From Saccharothrix obliqua (lineage in GTDB: Bacteria; Actinomycetota; Actinomycetes; Mycobacteriales; Pseudonocardiaceae), in contig NZ_JAHXGQ010000019.1 of assembly GCF_019375475.1 (NCBI RefSeq), forward strand, positions 1 through 64,000: DNA of 64,000 bases. Reading direction: 5' to 3'. Under the pieces are notes generated by a model. That model was not told the DNA's origin. It did no database searches and saw only the letters and a program-made list of their open reading frames with translations. Within the stretch, counting starts at the first letter, position 1. Each line of letters begins with the position of its first letter. The position numbers and the translations under genes were made by a program. Of this stretch, positions 53,979 through 62,275 are shown piece after piece.

Positions 53979-54167
53979 GGGCTGTCCGCGTCGTTCATGT
54001 CCCAGCCGATCGAGGTCCGCCAGACCCACGCCGACCTGCGCCGCTCCCTGGGCGGCTCGATCGTGCCGCAAACCGTGTTGCGCATCGGGTTCGGCCACCC
54101 CACGCCGCCCAGTCCGCGCCGAGACATCACCGACCTGTTGCCGGAACCCGACCCGTCCAGGACTTGA
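53979..54167 (+). pseudogene. 3' fragment of Acg-family nitroreductase
   Basis: One frame reads LSASFMSQPIEVRQTHADLR and IVPQTVLRIGFGHPTPPSPR to TGA at 54167. This is the C-terminal end of Acg-type FMN-binding oxidoreductases ('QPIEV...LRIGfG.P.PPtPRR'). The rest of the gene is absent. Confidence 0.5.
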
Positions 54168-54322
54168 GCCTGGTGCACGAGCACATGCCACGGAAACTTC
54201 GAGAGCGCTCTTCCTGCGAACGTTCTCCGGAACGGCGTCTTCTGTCGACCGCGTCGCGGGATCGCGCGCCACCGGAGGCGGGTGTACACCGGGCAAGGGG
54301 AAGGACCGACGAAGCACGGGAC

Positions 54323-55399
54323 CTACGCGCGAGTGGTGGTAGACCGGCGGCGCAGCGCCAGGGAGACGTGAACCAGGCCGACGAGCACGGGCACCTCGAT
54401 CAGCGGGCCGACGACCCCGGCGAGGGCTTGGCCGCTGGTCGCGCCGAACGTGGCGATGGCGACCGCGATAGCCAACTCGAAGTTGTTGCCCGCAGCGGTG
54501 AACGCAAGCGTCGCGGTGCGCTCATAGCCCAGCCCGATCGCACGGCCCAGCGCGTACGAGCCGACCCACATGAGGGCGAAGTAGACCAGCAGCGGCAGTG
54601 CGATGCGGGCCACGTCCGACGGTCGGCTGGTGATCTGGTCGCCTTGCAGCGCGAACAGCACCACGATGGTGAACAGCAGCCCGTACAGCGCGACCGGGCC
54701 GACCTTCGGCAGGAACCGCGTCTCGTACCAGTCGCGGCCCTTGGACCTCTCGCCCAGGGTGCGGGTGAGGTAGCCGGCCAGCAGCGGGACGCCGAGGAAG
54801 ATCAGGACGCTCTTGGCGATCTGCCACCCCGACACCGCGAGGTCGGCCTGCGGCAGGCCCAGCCAGCCGGGCAGCACGGACAGGTAGAACCAGCCCAGCA
54901 GCCCGAAAGCGATCACCTGGAACGCCGAGTTCAACGCCACCAGCACGGCGGCGGCTTCCCGGTCCCCACACGCCAGGTCGTTCCAGATGATCACCATCGC
55001 GATGCAGCGCGCCAGGCCGACGATGATCAGGCCGGTGCGGTACTCGGGCAGGTCGGGCAGCAGCAGCCACGCCAACGCGAACATCAGCGCCGGACCCACC
55101 AGCCAGTTCAGGACCAACGACGACCACAGCAACCGCCGATCGCCGGTGACGCCGTCCAGTCGGTCGTAGCGGACCTTGGCGAGCACCGGGTACATCATCA
55201 CCAACAGCCCAAGAGCGATCGGCAACGAGATCCCGTCCACCGCCACCGCGTTCAACACCGCGTCCAAACCCGGTATCCACCGCCCGGCCAGCAGCCCGAG
55301 GGCCATGGCCGCGCCGATCCACACCGGCAAGAACCGATCCAGCGGGGACAGCTTGCCGACCACTCCGGCGTCGAGGGTGGCGCCATCGGTCGTGGTCAC
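54323..55399 (-). CDS. acr3: ACR3 family arsenite efflux transporter
   Basis: The 358-residue membrane protein exports arsenite across the cytoplasmic membrane. Ten hydrophobic helices are evident. The family signature around the conserved cysteine (LARCIAMVIIWNDLACGDRE) and the late motif FTAAGNNFELAIAV are present. GTG at 55399 overlaps the arsR stop (GTGA), so it is translated in an operon with arsR. Length is normal for Acr3. Confidence 0.93.
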   Translation of the reverse strand: MTTTDGATLDAGVVGKLSPLDRFLPVWIGAAMALGLLAGRWIPGLDAVLNAVAVDGISLPIALGLLVMMYPVLAKVRYDRLDGVTGDRRLLWSSLVLNWLVGPALMFALAWLLLPDLPEYRTGLIIVGLARCIAMVIIWNDLACGDREAAAVLVALNSAFQVIAFGLLGWFYLSVLPGWLGLPQADLAVSGWQIAKSVLIFLGVPLLAGYLTRTLGERSKGRDWYETRFLPKVGPVALYGLLFTIVVLFALQGDQITSRPSDVARIALPLLVYFALMWVGSYALGRAIGLGYERTATLAFTAAGNNFELAIAVAIATFGATSGQALAGVVGPLIEVPVLVGLVHVSLALRRRSTTTRA

Positions 55400-55761
55400 G
55401 CTCCCACCTCTGTGGGCAGGGAATCGCCGGGGACGAGTACGGTCGACAGTTGCGCCAGAACCTCGGGCACCGCCCGGTAGAAGACCCAGGTGGCACGCCG
55501 CTCGCTGGTGACCAGACCGGCTTCGCGCAGCGACTTGAGGTGGTGGGAGATCGTCGGCCCGGTCAGGTCGAAGGCGTCGGTCAGGTCGCACACGCAGGCT
55601 TCCCCGCCTTCATGGGAGGCGATCAGCGACAACAGCCGCAGCCGCACCGGGTCGCCCAGCGCCTTGAAGAGGCGGGCGAGTTCGACAGCCTGATCGGAGG
55701 ACAGGGGCTCACGGGCGAGTGAGGTGGAACAGGCGTCCACCAACGGCAGCGACTTCGACAC
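55396..55761 (-). CDS. arsR: ArsR/SmtB-family arsenite-responsive repressor
   Basis: The 121-residue winged-helix repressor starts with GTG at 55761. It has RLFKALGDPVRLRLLSLIAS, then the metal-sensing and recognition-helix region EACVCDLTDAFDLTGPTISH with the CVC pair that typically binds As(III). HHLKSLREAGLV follows. It is first in the operon with acr3 and divergent from arsC. It should bind the palindrome at 55771-55796. Confidence 0.93.
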   Translation of the reverse strand: MSKSLPLVDACSTSLAREPLSSDQAVELARLFKALGDPVRLRLLSLIASHEGGEACVCDLTDAFDLTGPTISHHLKSLREAGLVTSERRATWVFYRAVPEVLAQLSTVLVPGDSLPTEVGA

Positions 55762-55770
55762 CGGATGAGG

Positions 55771-55796
55771 TTGACACTCGTCTAAATAGAAGTCAA
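55771..55796. promoter_or_regulatory. divergent ars operator/promoter
   Basis: TTGAC and GTCAA form an inverted repeat spaced by 16 bases of AT-rich sequence, a normal ArsR-site layout. On the plus strand TTGACA is a perfect -35 hexamer facing arsC, and on the minus strand TTGACT faces arsR. Confidence 0.65.
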
Positions 55797-55897
55797 TCTA
55801 AGCAGGTGTGCGGGGCGTCGATGCCGTTGCGGTGCGGCCTGACCGTGGATCGCAAGGTCGCCCCCCTCCCAGGGCCTTGCCGTGACCAGGCGGCGCT

Positions 55898-56353
55898 GTG
55901 GCCGTTGAGAGCGCCCTTACCCGCCACCTGCTGAAGGAACACCCGTTGAACGCGAAGCCCGAAGTCCTGTTCGTCTGCGTCCACAACGCCGGCCGCTCCC
56001 AGATGGCCGCCGCGCTGCTCCAGCACTACGCCCTGGGACGGGTCGCGGTCCGCTCCGCAGGCTCCGCACCCTCCGACGAGGTCAATCCCGCCGCGGTCGA
56101 GGCGTTGGCCGAATCGGGGCTGGACATCACCGCTGAAGTTCCCGCCAAGCTCACCACGGAAGACGTCGAGGCGTCCGACGTCGTCATCACGATGGGCTGC
56201 GGCGACACGTGCCCCGTCTTCCCAGGGAAGCGCTACCTCGACTGGAACCTCGACGACCCCGCCGGCCAGGACATCGCCGCCGTCCGCCCCATCCGCGACG
56301 AGATCGACCGCCGGGTTCGTGCCCTGCTCGCAGAACTCCTCGACGTCGACTGA
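55898..56353 (+). CDS. arsC: arsenate reductase (LMW phosphatase type)
   Basis: The protein has the LMW-phosphatase P-loop CVHNAGRSQMAAALL (C-x5-R) and the resolving cysteines in ITMGCGDTCPVFPGKRYLDW, typical of thioredoxin- or mycothiol-linked ArsC. It reduces arsenate to arsenite for export by Acr3. The frame opens at GTG 55898 (151 residues). A TTG at 55946, seven bases after GAAGGA, gives 135 residues, closer to the family length, and may be the real start. It is divergent from arsR. Confidence 0.9.
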   Translation: MAVESALTRHLLKEHPLNAKPEVLFVCVHNAGRSQMAAALLQHYALGRVAVRSAGSAPSDEVNPAAVEALAESGLDITAEVPAKLTTEDVEASDVVITMGCGDTCPVFPGKRYLDWNLDDPAGQDIAAVRPIRDEIDRRVRALLAELLDVD

Positions 56354-56899
56354 CCCCGCACCGGGCTCGCGGTCCCGCTGGTCGGTCGGCTCGCCGAATC
56401 CGATCCCTCACCGCTGTGAGGCAGTCGTCCTGCCCTGAAATCCTCGGAGCACGGCCGGCCGCGGCTCGGTCCTCACCGACAGGTCGTGCCGTACGTTGGC
56501 CATGGTCGGTATGGGTTACCGCTGCTTATGCTGACACCCCGATCGGCGCTTCGGGCTCGAAGATCTACTTCGTGGCCATCGAATCCGAGGAGTGAGGGGT
56601 GCGGTGGTGGGCAAACGGGCAGTTGCGCCGAAGCCTCCCTCCTGCGTCGAACGGCTTCTGACCTAGCTGGACGATATCCACGTCGCCTACCAGAGGTCCT
56701 GGCGCGGCCTCGGGTACCGTCAACATCACCCCTGACCGGCGTGGCCAAAGCCGCGTGGTGTTCATCGGCTTTCCCAGCCGGGGTTGGGCTACCAGCGACA
56801 CCACGCCGGAAGCAGCGCGTATGAAGCTCCTGTCCCGAGTACGGGACTGGGAGCACGACACACGCTCCCACCATCGGTGCCAGGTACATGGCCCACCTG
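56354..56899. other. stretch without a supported gene
   Basis: Only weak minus-strand similarity to the recombinase remnant is present. No intact gene. Confidence 0.4.
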
Positions 56900-57342
56900 C
56901 TGCCGGTGGCACTCCGGGAGATCGACGACGCCAAACGGGCAAGCCGGAACCAGGACCTCCGCGACGCCGCCCAACGGATCACATCGCGATCGCTGATGCG
57001 GTCGAGCACAGTGACGCCGCCGGCGCGTCGCGCCAACGCTCGCTTCGGATGCGGCCCGGCGTCAACGAGACGGTAGCCGTAGGGCGGTCTCCGCCGAGGT
57101 AGCGGCCCTGTTCGACGGTCTGCCTGCGCATGGCGGTGACGACGCGGTGGCGGAAGCGAATCACTTCCGTCTGCGAGCGTGCGGCGAGCACCAGCCCTTG
57201 TGCTTCCGGCAGCCACAGCTGCGCCCCGTACCGCTCCAGCACCGCCCGAAGTTCTCGTACCTGGGCACCGTCGAGGAGAGCGCGCTCGTACTCGCCCATC
57301 ACCATCGCGGCGACCCGGTCCGCGTTGGCCGCGATGTAGCGC
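56900..57342 (-). pseudogene. serine recombinase remnant
   Basis: The minus strand reads MGEYERALLDGAQVRELRAV, ERYGAQLWLPEAQG, EVIRFRHRVVTAMRRQTVEQ, then after a one-base shift near 57090 GRYLGGRPPYGYRLVDAGPH. These match the catalytic-domain end and recombinase linker of large serine recombinases common in Pseudonocardiales. The N-terminal serine motif and the zinc-ribbon part are lost, and an internal segment after PEAQG is missing. It indicates a former integrative element. Confidence 0.6.
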
Positions 57343-57749
57343 AGCATCGCCGAAGCCCGAGGCCGCAGGTGCAGAGGAACCTGACGAGAGCACCCGGCTC
57401 GAAATTGGAACAGGAACCGCGGATCTCGGGCCGGAGAGGCGTCGACAACAGGGATGCCCGGCAGGATGGTGGCGGCGGGACACTCGGCGAGCGCGGTCGG
57501 GCGAGGCGGGGCGGGCACCGTCCTGGCGCGGTCCTCGACAGGGAACTGGGATCTGAGTGCCGGGTGACGAGGCATCCACGCCGCGATGACAAGGGTTTCC
57601 GGAGATACGCCCGGAGACCACTGCTGTGGTCCTCGCTCGTTGATCGGGAGGTGCTCGTGGATCGTCGGGCTGAGGGACACCGGTCGGACACTCGCCGGCG
57701 CCGGTCGGCCACGAGCGCCGTCAGCACCGGTGCGAGTCGTTGAGCGGGC
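57343..57749. other. stretch without a supported gene
   Basis: The minus frame stays open through this stretch, but its sequence is not protein-like. Confidence 0.35.
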
Positions 57750-57960
57750 CTTGGCTGCGCTTGAGTTCGGCGTGATGACGAACCGCTGGGCCGAGTCGTT
57801 CTCGCATTGGTACCGGTGGATCGCGCCGTTGTTCTCGTGGCTCTGCCCTCGAACGGTGAGGTGCTTGTCCGCGAAAGTCGGGTCGTTCATCCGGAACACG
57901 CCTTGGCCCACGCCGCGCTTCCAAGCGCCGAAGCCGGCTCGCCGCAACTGAAAGGCCCGT
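57750..57960 (-). pseudogene. ricin-type lectin-like fragment
   Basis: The minus frame reads FRMNDPTFADKHLTVRGQSH and NNGAIHRYQCENDSAQRFVI, in the pattern of one beta-trefoil repeat ('kyLtVrGgS.engA.i.qy.c....aQ.f.i'). Only one repeat unit is present and no start is evident. Confidence 0.35.
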
Positions 57961-57997
57961 CGTGGGCGGGGAGATCCCACCGCCCACGACGACGGAG

Positions 57998-58201
57998 TCA
58001 GAGCATCCGGGCCGAGGTGGCGTGCGGGCCCTTGTGGCCCTCGCCGAGTTCGAACTCCACCGGGCGGCCGTCCGCGACGCCGTGGAAGTCGTAGCCCTGG
58101 ATCTCGGAGTGGTGCAGGAAGACGTCCGTCCCTCCGCCCGCCGGGGTGATGAACCCGAAACCCTTGGTGCCGTTGAACCACTTCACGGTGCCTTGCGTCA
58201 T
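57998..58201 (-). CDS. cspA: cold-shock protein (CspA family)
   Basis: The 67-residue cold-shock domain protein binds single-stranded nucleic acid. RNP1 (KGFGFI) and RNP2 (VFLHH) are intact in TQGTVKWFNGTKGFGFITP and DVFLHHSEI. ATG at 58201 has GGAG eight bases upstream. Unusually, the same frame is open upstream for 93 more codons from another well-supported ATG at 58480. Confidence 0.92.
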   Translation of the reverse strand: MTQGTVKWFNGTKGFGFITPAGGGTDVFLHHSEIQGYDFHGVADGRPVEFELGEGHKGPHATSARML

Positions 58202-58480
58202 GGAACATGCTCCTTGTGCTGTTCGGGACGTGTCGTGCACGTCCCGGGGTGAACGGTTCGGGGGTCGGTCCCACGCGCCGGCGGCGAAGCGGGTGTCGGG
58301 GTCGGGCAGGCCCAACATGGACAGCAGTTCGACGCAGTCGTCGGGGTCCAGCGAGTGGCCGGCCACGGTCAGCGCGGCCCGGGTGCGTTGCACCGCTTGG
58401 GCTTCGCCCTCGGCGGCCCGCGCCGCGGCGAAGCTCCCGGCCACGACGCGCGATCGGCTCGGCTGTCCCGGAGGTGTCAT
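58202..58480 (-). CDS. small helical protein fused in frame to cspA
   Basis: ATG at 58480 (GGGAG seven bases upstream) opens TPPGQPSRSRVVAGSFAAA and ALTVAGHSLDPDDCVELLSM. The frame has no stop before the cspA start, so translation would give a 160-residue product ending in the cold-shock domain. The first ~70 residues look like a separate actinobacterial small helical protein. The linker (RPPNRSPRDVHDTSRTAQG) is low-complexity. A lost stop by indel is an alternative. Confidence 0.45.
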
Positions 58481-58736
58481 CGAGAACTCCCTGCGCACGG
58501 CGGGGTGGCCGGCGTGCGACGACGGCGAGGCGCCCGGTGGACAGGGCTGGGAGGGCGGTGCTGAGGTGGGTCGAATCTCCGGCGGCAAGCCGGCTCTCCC
58601 GTCTCCGGTCGACGTGGCGCGGACCGGACTGGGTCGGGTACCGCAACGGCGGGGTGCCGGCGTCTCGTGCCCAACTCGGCCGACTGTACCGGAAGGAAGC
58701 AGGCGTGGGCGTGATCAGCGCAGTACCGTTCCGAAT

Positions 58737-58964
58737 ATGTCGGAGGACGCCGGTGGTCCCGCGCTCGATCCCACGCTGTCCGAGTGGCTCAAGGCGCGCG
58801 CGGAGACCGAGGCCCACCTGGCCGGTCGACCCTCGCCGCTCGACGTCGCGTGGGCGCAGCGCCTGGCCGACCTGCTCACCACCGAACGGTCGTGGCAGGG
58901 CCAGTACACCGAACTCATCGCGCTGGGCAGCAGCGGCGGCAGGTTCCCCTCCTCGAACCGCTGA
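58737..58964 (+). CDS. hypothetical protein, 75 residues
   Basis: ATG at 58737 opens SEDAGGPALDPTLSEWLKAR and RLADLLTTERSWQGQYTELI. It is a short acidic helical protein with consistent codon use. The ribosome-binding site is weak. No family is recognised. Confidence 0.5.
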   Translation: MSEDAGGPALDPTLSEWLKARAETEAHLAGRPSPLDVAWAQRLADLLTTERSWQGQYTELIALGSSGGRFPSSNR

Positions 58965-59039
58965 CCGACCTGTCCGCTGTGTCCGAACGGGACGGTCGGC
59001 GAGGTGTGGCGCGTCGGCGGTGGCCGGTAGCTGCGCCTC

Positions 59040-59318
59040 CTCGCGGCGGTGTCCGGGTGGGGCTTCGGCGGTAACGAGGCCGGCATCGAGCCGGTCGAAG
59101 CAGGGCAGGAAGCGGCTCAGCCAGGTGCGCACGATCATGAGCCGGTGCGGGCCGGTCGCGGCCACGAGGATCAGCGGCGGGTGCGCAGCCACACGGTGGC
59201 GAACACGCGGGTCGCTGCCCAGCGCGAAGCCCGCTCCGAGCACGACCACGACGGCGGAGGGCTGTTCGGCGACCTGCCTGAGGATGTCGTCGCGGAACTC
59301 ATCACGTGTCTGACTCAT
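59040..59318 (-). CDS. possible STAS-like fragment
   Basis: The minus frame from ATG at 59318 reads DEFRDDILRQVAEQPSAVVV, PPLILVAATGPHRLMIVRTW and RFLPCFDRLDAGLVT. The last parts resemble the end of STAS domains ('l.laa..g.v.rvl...gl..vlp.fd.ldaal'). There is no clear ribosome-binding site, and the frame runs on into nonsense downstream. Treat as tentative. Confidence 0.3.
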
Positions 59319-59355
59319 CGGCCGAGGGGGGGCACGATCGAACTCGACAGGGCGG

Positions 59356-59862
59356 TCACGGCGCGGCGTTGTCCCTCACGGAGCGGGCGTGCCGCCGTGG
59401 CCGGGGTGGGACCGCGGAGGCGCCGGGGACGTTGTTCCACCGCAGGATGTCCTCGGCGGTAGCGTCGGTGTCGATGTCGGCGGCGGCGCGCAGCGCGGCT
59501 CGTGCGGCACCAGCGGGAGTCGCCGGGGGGATCACCAGCAGCCGGGTGCGGCGGCGGTGCGGACCCATCATCGTGACGATGTGGGGTTGGGCGGAGCGGA
59601 AACCCTCCAATTCCACCACCGTGTCGTGGACGGTGAGCCGGCGCGCGCCGGCGTCCCACGCGCCGAGGTGGAACGACACCCGCAGCACTGGCAGGCCCCG
59701 GGTGGACATGGCGGCGATCAGCGGCGGGAACTCGGTGGCGGGGTCGGTGGAGCGCGGCCACCAGCCGCCGTCGACCCAGCCCTCCGCCCCGGTGCGCGGT
59801 GTCAGCGTCCACCGGCATTCGGGCTCGGTGGTCGGTGAGGTGGTGGGATCGGGCTGGTTCAT
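59356..59862 (-). CDS. DUF5994 family protein
   Basis: The 168-residue product from ATG at 59862 has the DUF5994 signature (WVDGGWWPRSTDPATEFPPL, RVSFHLGAWDAG, MMGPHRRRTRLLVIPPATP). The family is actinobacterial and of unknown function. A second member is cut by the window end at 63845. The frame is intact. Confidence 0.75.
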   Translation of the reverse strand: MNQPDPTTSPTTEPECRWTLTPRTGAEGWVDGGWWPRSTDPATEFPPLIAAMSTRGLPVLRVSFHLGAWDAGARRLTVHDTVVELEGFRSAQPHIVTMMGPHRRRTRLLVIPPATPAGAARAALRAAADIDTDATAEDILRWNNVPGASAVPPRPRRHARSVRDNAAP

Positions 59863-59966
59863 CTCGCTGGTCCCGCCTCCGGCCGGAGGCGGCCGGACGT
59901 CGTGGTGCGCCCGCGGGCGGCGCCGGCTCGGACGTCAGCGCGCGAAGTGCCCCGGTTCGCCCCACA

Positions 59967-60206
59967 CTACGCCGAAGAACCCCGAAATTCGGTCCGCCTG
60001 GTCCGTCCGGGATCGGCCGGTGGTGTCGGAATTCCATCCTTGAGGGGCTTGGGATCGGCTTGCCCGGCGGCGCGCTGCCGGGTGTAGCCGGTGCCTCCGG
60101 TGTCGGATCGGGCCAGGTCGTGGGCCAGGGTCGGGGTTTCACGCAGGACCTGGCGGGCGGAGCCCGGGGCGAGGCTGTACGGGGATTCGTAGCTGCTGAT
60201 CGCCAT
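59967..60206 (-). CDS. hypothetical protein, 79 residues
   Basis: ATG at 60206 opens AISSYESPYSLAPGSARQVL and ETPTLAHDLARSDTGGTGYT, a hydrophilic, probably disordered protein. GCAGG lies upstream. It precedes the DUF5994 gene on the same strand. No family is recognised. Confidence 0.4.
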   Translation of the reverse strand: MAISSYESPYSLAPGSARQVLRETPTLAHDLARSDTGGTGYTRQRAAGQADPKPLKDGIPTPPADPGRTRRTEFRGSSA

Positions 60207-60682
60207 AGTGGACCTGCTTGTCTGATCGTTCTGGCGGTGACGGGAAAACTGAACTCCACCGTCAAGTTCTTCGGGGCGTGCCGACCGTGCTCGATTTTGT
60301 GGTGATTCTCAGCGGAATCTCAGCGGGAAATCCGCCGGTGCGGCGTAGCGTGGGTATGGTCGAGCAGTCCACATGTCGCGCTCGACGAGGAGCCAGACCG
60401 GCCGGACCATCCGGCCGGGGACGGCACATCCCGTGTGAGACCGGGGCCGCCCGTCGCCACCCCACCGGCCCACGATGGCCGCCGAGCAGCCTTGACCGAG
60501 GTCGGACGAGGTGCTCACCCAGGGGGCATGTCGGCGAAGCGGGCGAGCCCGGCCGGAGGACCTGTCCACCGAACTGCCCGCGCTGCCGTGGGCGGTTCGG
60601 CTGGTCTCGAGTGTCCACATCGGACTAGGACCGGTGCTCGGGTGATGGCCGTCGCCGCCCTCTACCCCCGAAAGGCGTTGGC
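60207..60682. other. intergenic stretch
   Basis: Contains the divergent upstream regions of the minus-strand gene at 60206 and the glycosyltransferase at 60683. No gene is supported. Confidence 0.4.
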
Positions 60683-61632
60683 ATGGCTCGAACCTACGGG
60701 TTTCTCAGCACGTTCCCCCGACGCAGTGTGGCCTGGCCACGTTCACCGCCGCGCTGCTGCACCACCTGATCGCGGTGCCCCGGGCGCGCGGAGGCGGGTC
60801 GTCCGCGTGCCCGCCGACACCGACCGGCCGCGGGGCGCGACGCCGCCCGTGGTGCACGAGATGGTCGCCGGGGGTCGAACCCGCCGCCTAGGCGCTCAAC
60901 GGCTGCGACGTGGTCGTGGTGCAGCACGAGTACGGCATCTACGCCGGCGGGACGGCGAGGACGTGCTCGCACGGCTGCGCGTGCCGGTGATCGTCGTGCT
61001 GCACACCGTCCTCACCGAACCCCACGCCGAGTGCTGGAGGACGTGGTCGGCCACGCGGACGCGGTGGTGACCATGTCGGCGGCGGCCAGGGATCGACTGC
61101 TGGCCGGGTACGCCGTCGCGCGCCCCGAGGACGTGGTGGTCATCCCGCACGGCGCACTCCCGGTCGACGCGCCGCCGTTCGAACCACGCGCCGGCCGGCC
61201 GCTGATCCTCACGTGGGGGCTGCGTTCGGCGTCGCGGACCTGGTCGAGTTCGACGCGACCTACCGGCCGGTGGACGCGCTGGCCGAGCTGGTCGGCCGCG
61301 CCGACGTCGTCCTGCTGCCCTACGAGTCCTCCGAACAGGTCACCTCCGGCGTCCTCGTCGAGGCCGTGGGCGCGGGCCGGCCGGTGGTCGCGACCCGGTT
61401 CCCGCACGCCGTGGAGTTGCTGGCGGGCGGAGCGGGTCTGGTGGTGCCGCACCGCGACCCGGTGGCGATCGCCGCCGCGCTGCGGCGCGTGCTGACCGAT
61501 CCGGGGCCGGCCGTCGGGATGGGGAAGCGGGCCAGGCGGCTCGCGCCGAGCGTGAGCCGGCCCGCCGTCGCGCGCAGCTATGCGGGCCTTTCCGAGCGGC
61601 TCGCCGCCACCCGGGTGGTGACCCCGCTGTGA
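60683..61632 (+). pseudogene. GT4-type glycosyltransferase, frameshifts and internal deletion
   Basis: ATG at 60683 (GAAAGG upstream) opens ARTYGFLSTFP. A C is missing at a CCCCC run near 60717, after which the expected PPTQCGLATFTAALL follows. Later segments read DVVVVQHEYGIYAG, DAVVTMSAAARDRLLAGYAV, RPLILTWG, then directly VADLVEFDATYRPVDALAEL and TSGVLVEAVGAGRPVVATRF. Intact relatives have about 90 residues between the LTWG and FDATYRP motifs, so a segment is deleted near 61215. The protein would be a cytoplasmic sugar transferase in a three-gene sugar locus. Confidence 0.65.
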
Positions 61633-62275
61633 ACGGCCCGAGCTTCGCCCACCTCGTCCGGCTCAGCGACGACGTGGGCCTGCACGAGCACGCCCTGAGA
61701 CCGCTGCCGCTGCGCGCGCACGGCTACTGCCTGGACGACGTGGCGCGCGATGTGCTTCGCCGCGCTGGGCGCGGCCGAGGTGCTGCGCGCCCAGCCCGAC
61801 CACGAGTCGTCGCGGAAACTCCTGGCGGACATCCCCGCCGTCGTGGGCGGGCCGGACCGGGCGGTGCCGTGGCCTTGGCCTGAAGCGCGCCTGTTCTACG
61901 CCAACGCCGTGCTGCCCGAAGCGCTCATCGCCGCCGGCGACCGGCTCTCGCCCACGCCCATGCACGGCTGGCGCGCCGGTGAGCACCGCCCGGCGTTCGA
62001 TCAGCAGCCTCTCGAAGCCGCCGCGCTCGCCGACGCCTGCGCCCGCGCCCACCGGGTGACCGGCGACCGGGCGTGGCCGGCCGGCGTCCGGCGCGCGGTG
62101 GCGTGGGTTCGGCGGCGACAACGACGCCAGCGTGCCGCTGCTGGACGAGGAGACCGGCGGCGGGTGCGACGGCCTGTCGCGCGACGGGCGCAACCGCAAC
62201 CAGGGTGCCGAGTCCACGCTGGCGCTGCTCTCGACCCTCCAGCACGCCCGCGTGTTCACCGGGAGCGCCGGGTGA
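61629..62275 (+). pseudogene. glycosidase-like protein of the same locus, internal deletions
   Basis: GTG at 61629 overlaps the preceding stop. The first segment, FAHLVRLSDDVGLHEHA and HGYCLDDVARD, jumps to MCFAALGAAEVLRAQPDHES, skipping about 90 residues present in relatives. PWPWPEARLFYANAVLPEAL, PAFDQQPLEAAALADACARA and the DEETGGGCDGLSRDGRNRN segment follow in two frames. The stop overlaps the next gene (GTGA). It looks like an alpha-toroid glycoside hydrolase partner protein, disabled by deletions and one indel. Confidence 0.55.

Noticed and set aside
51836-54322. cas1 and cas2
   Set aside because: All frames between casE and the ars cassette were read; only the array, an IS element and unrelated fragments are present.
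53672-55480. 602-codon plus-strand open frame over acr3
   Set aside because: Gln/Arg/His-rich shadow antisense to the arsenite transporter.
56979-59318. 779-codon minus-strand open frame read as one large protein
   Set aside because: It strings together a STAS-like fragment, nonsense, a ricin-like fragment and a recombinase fragment, and contradicts cspA and other genes. Only the recognisable pieces are annotated.
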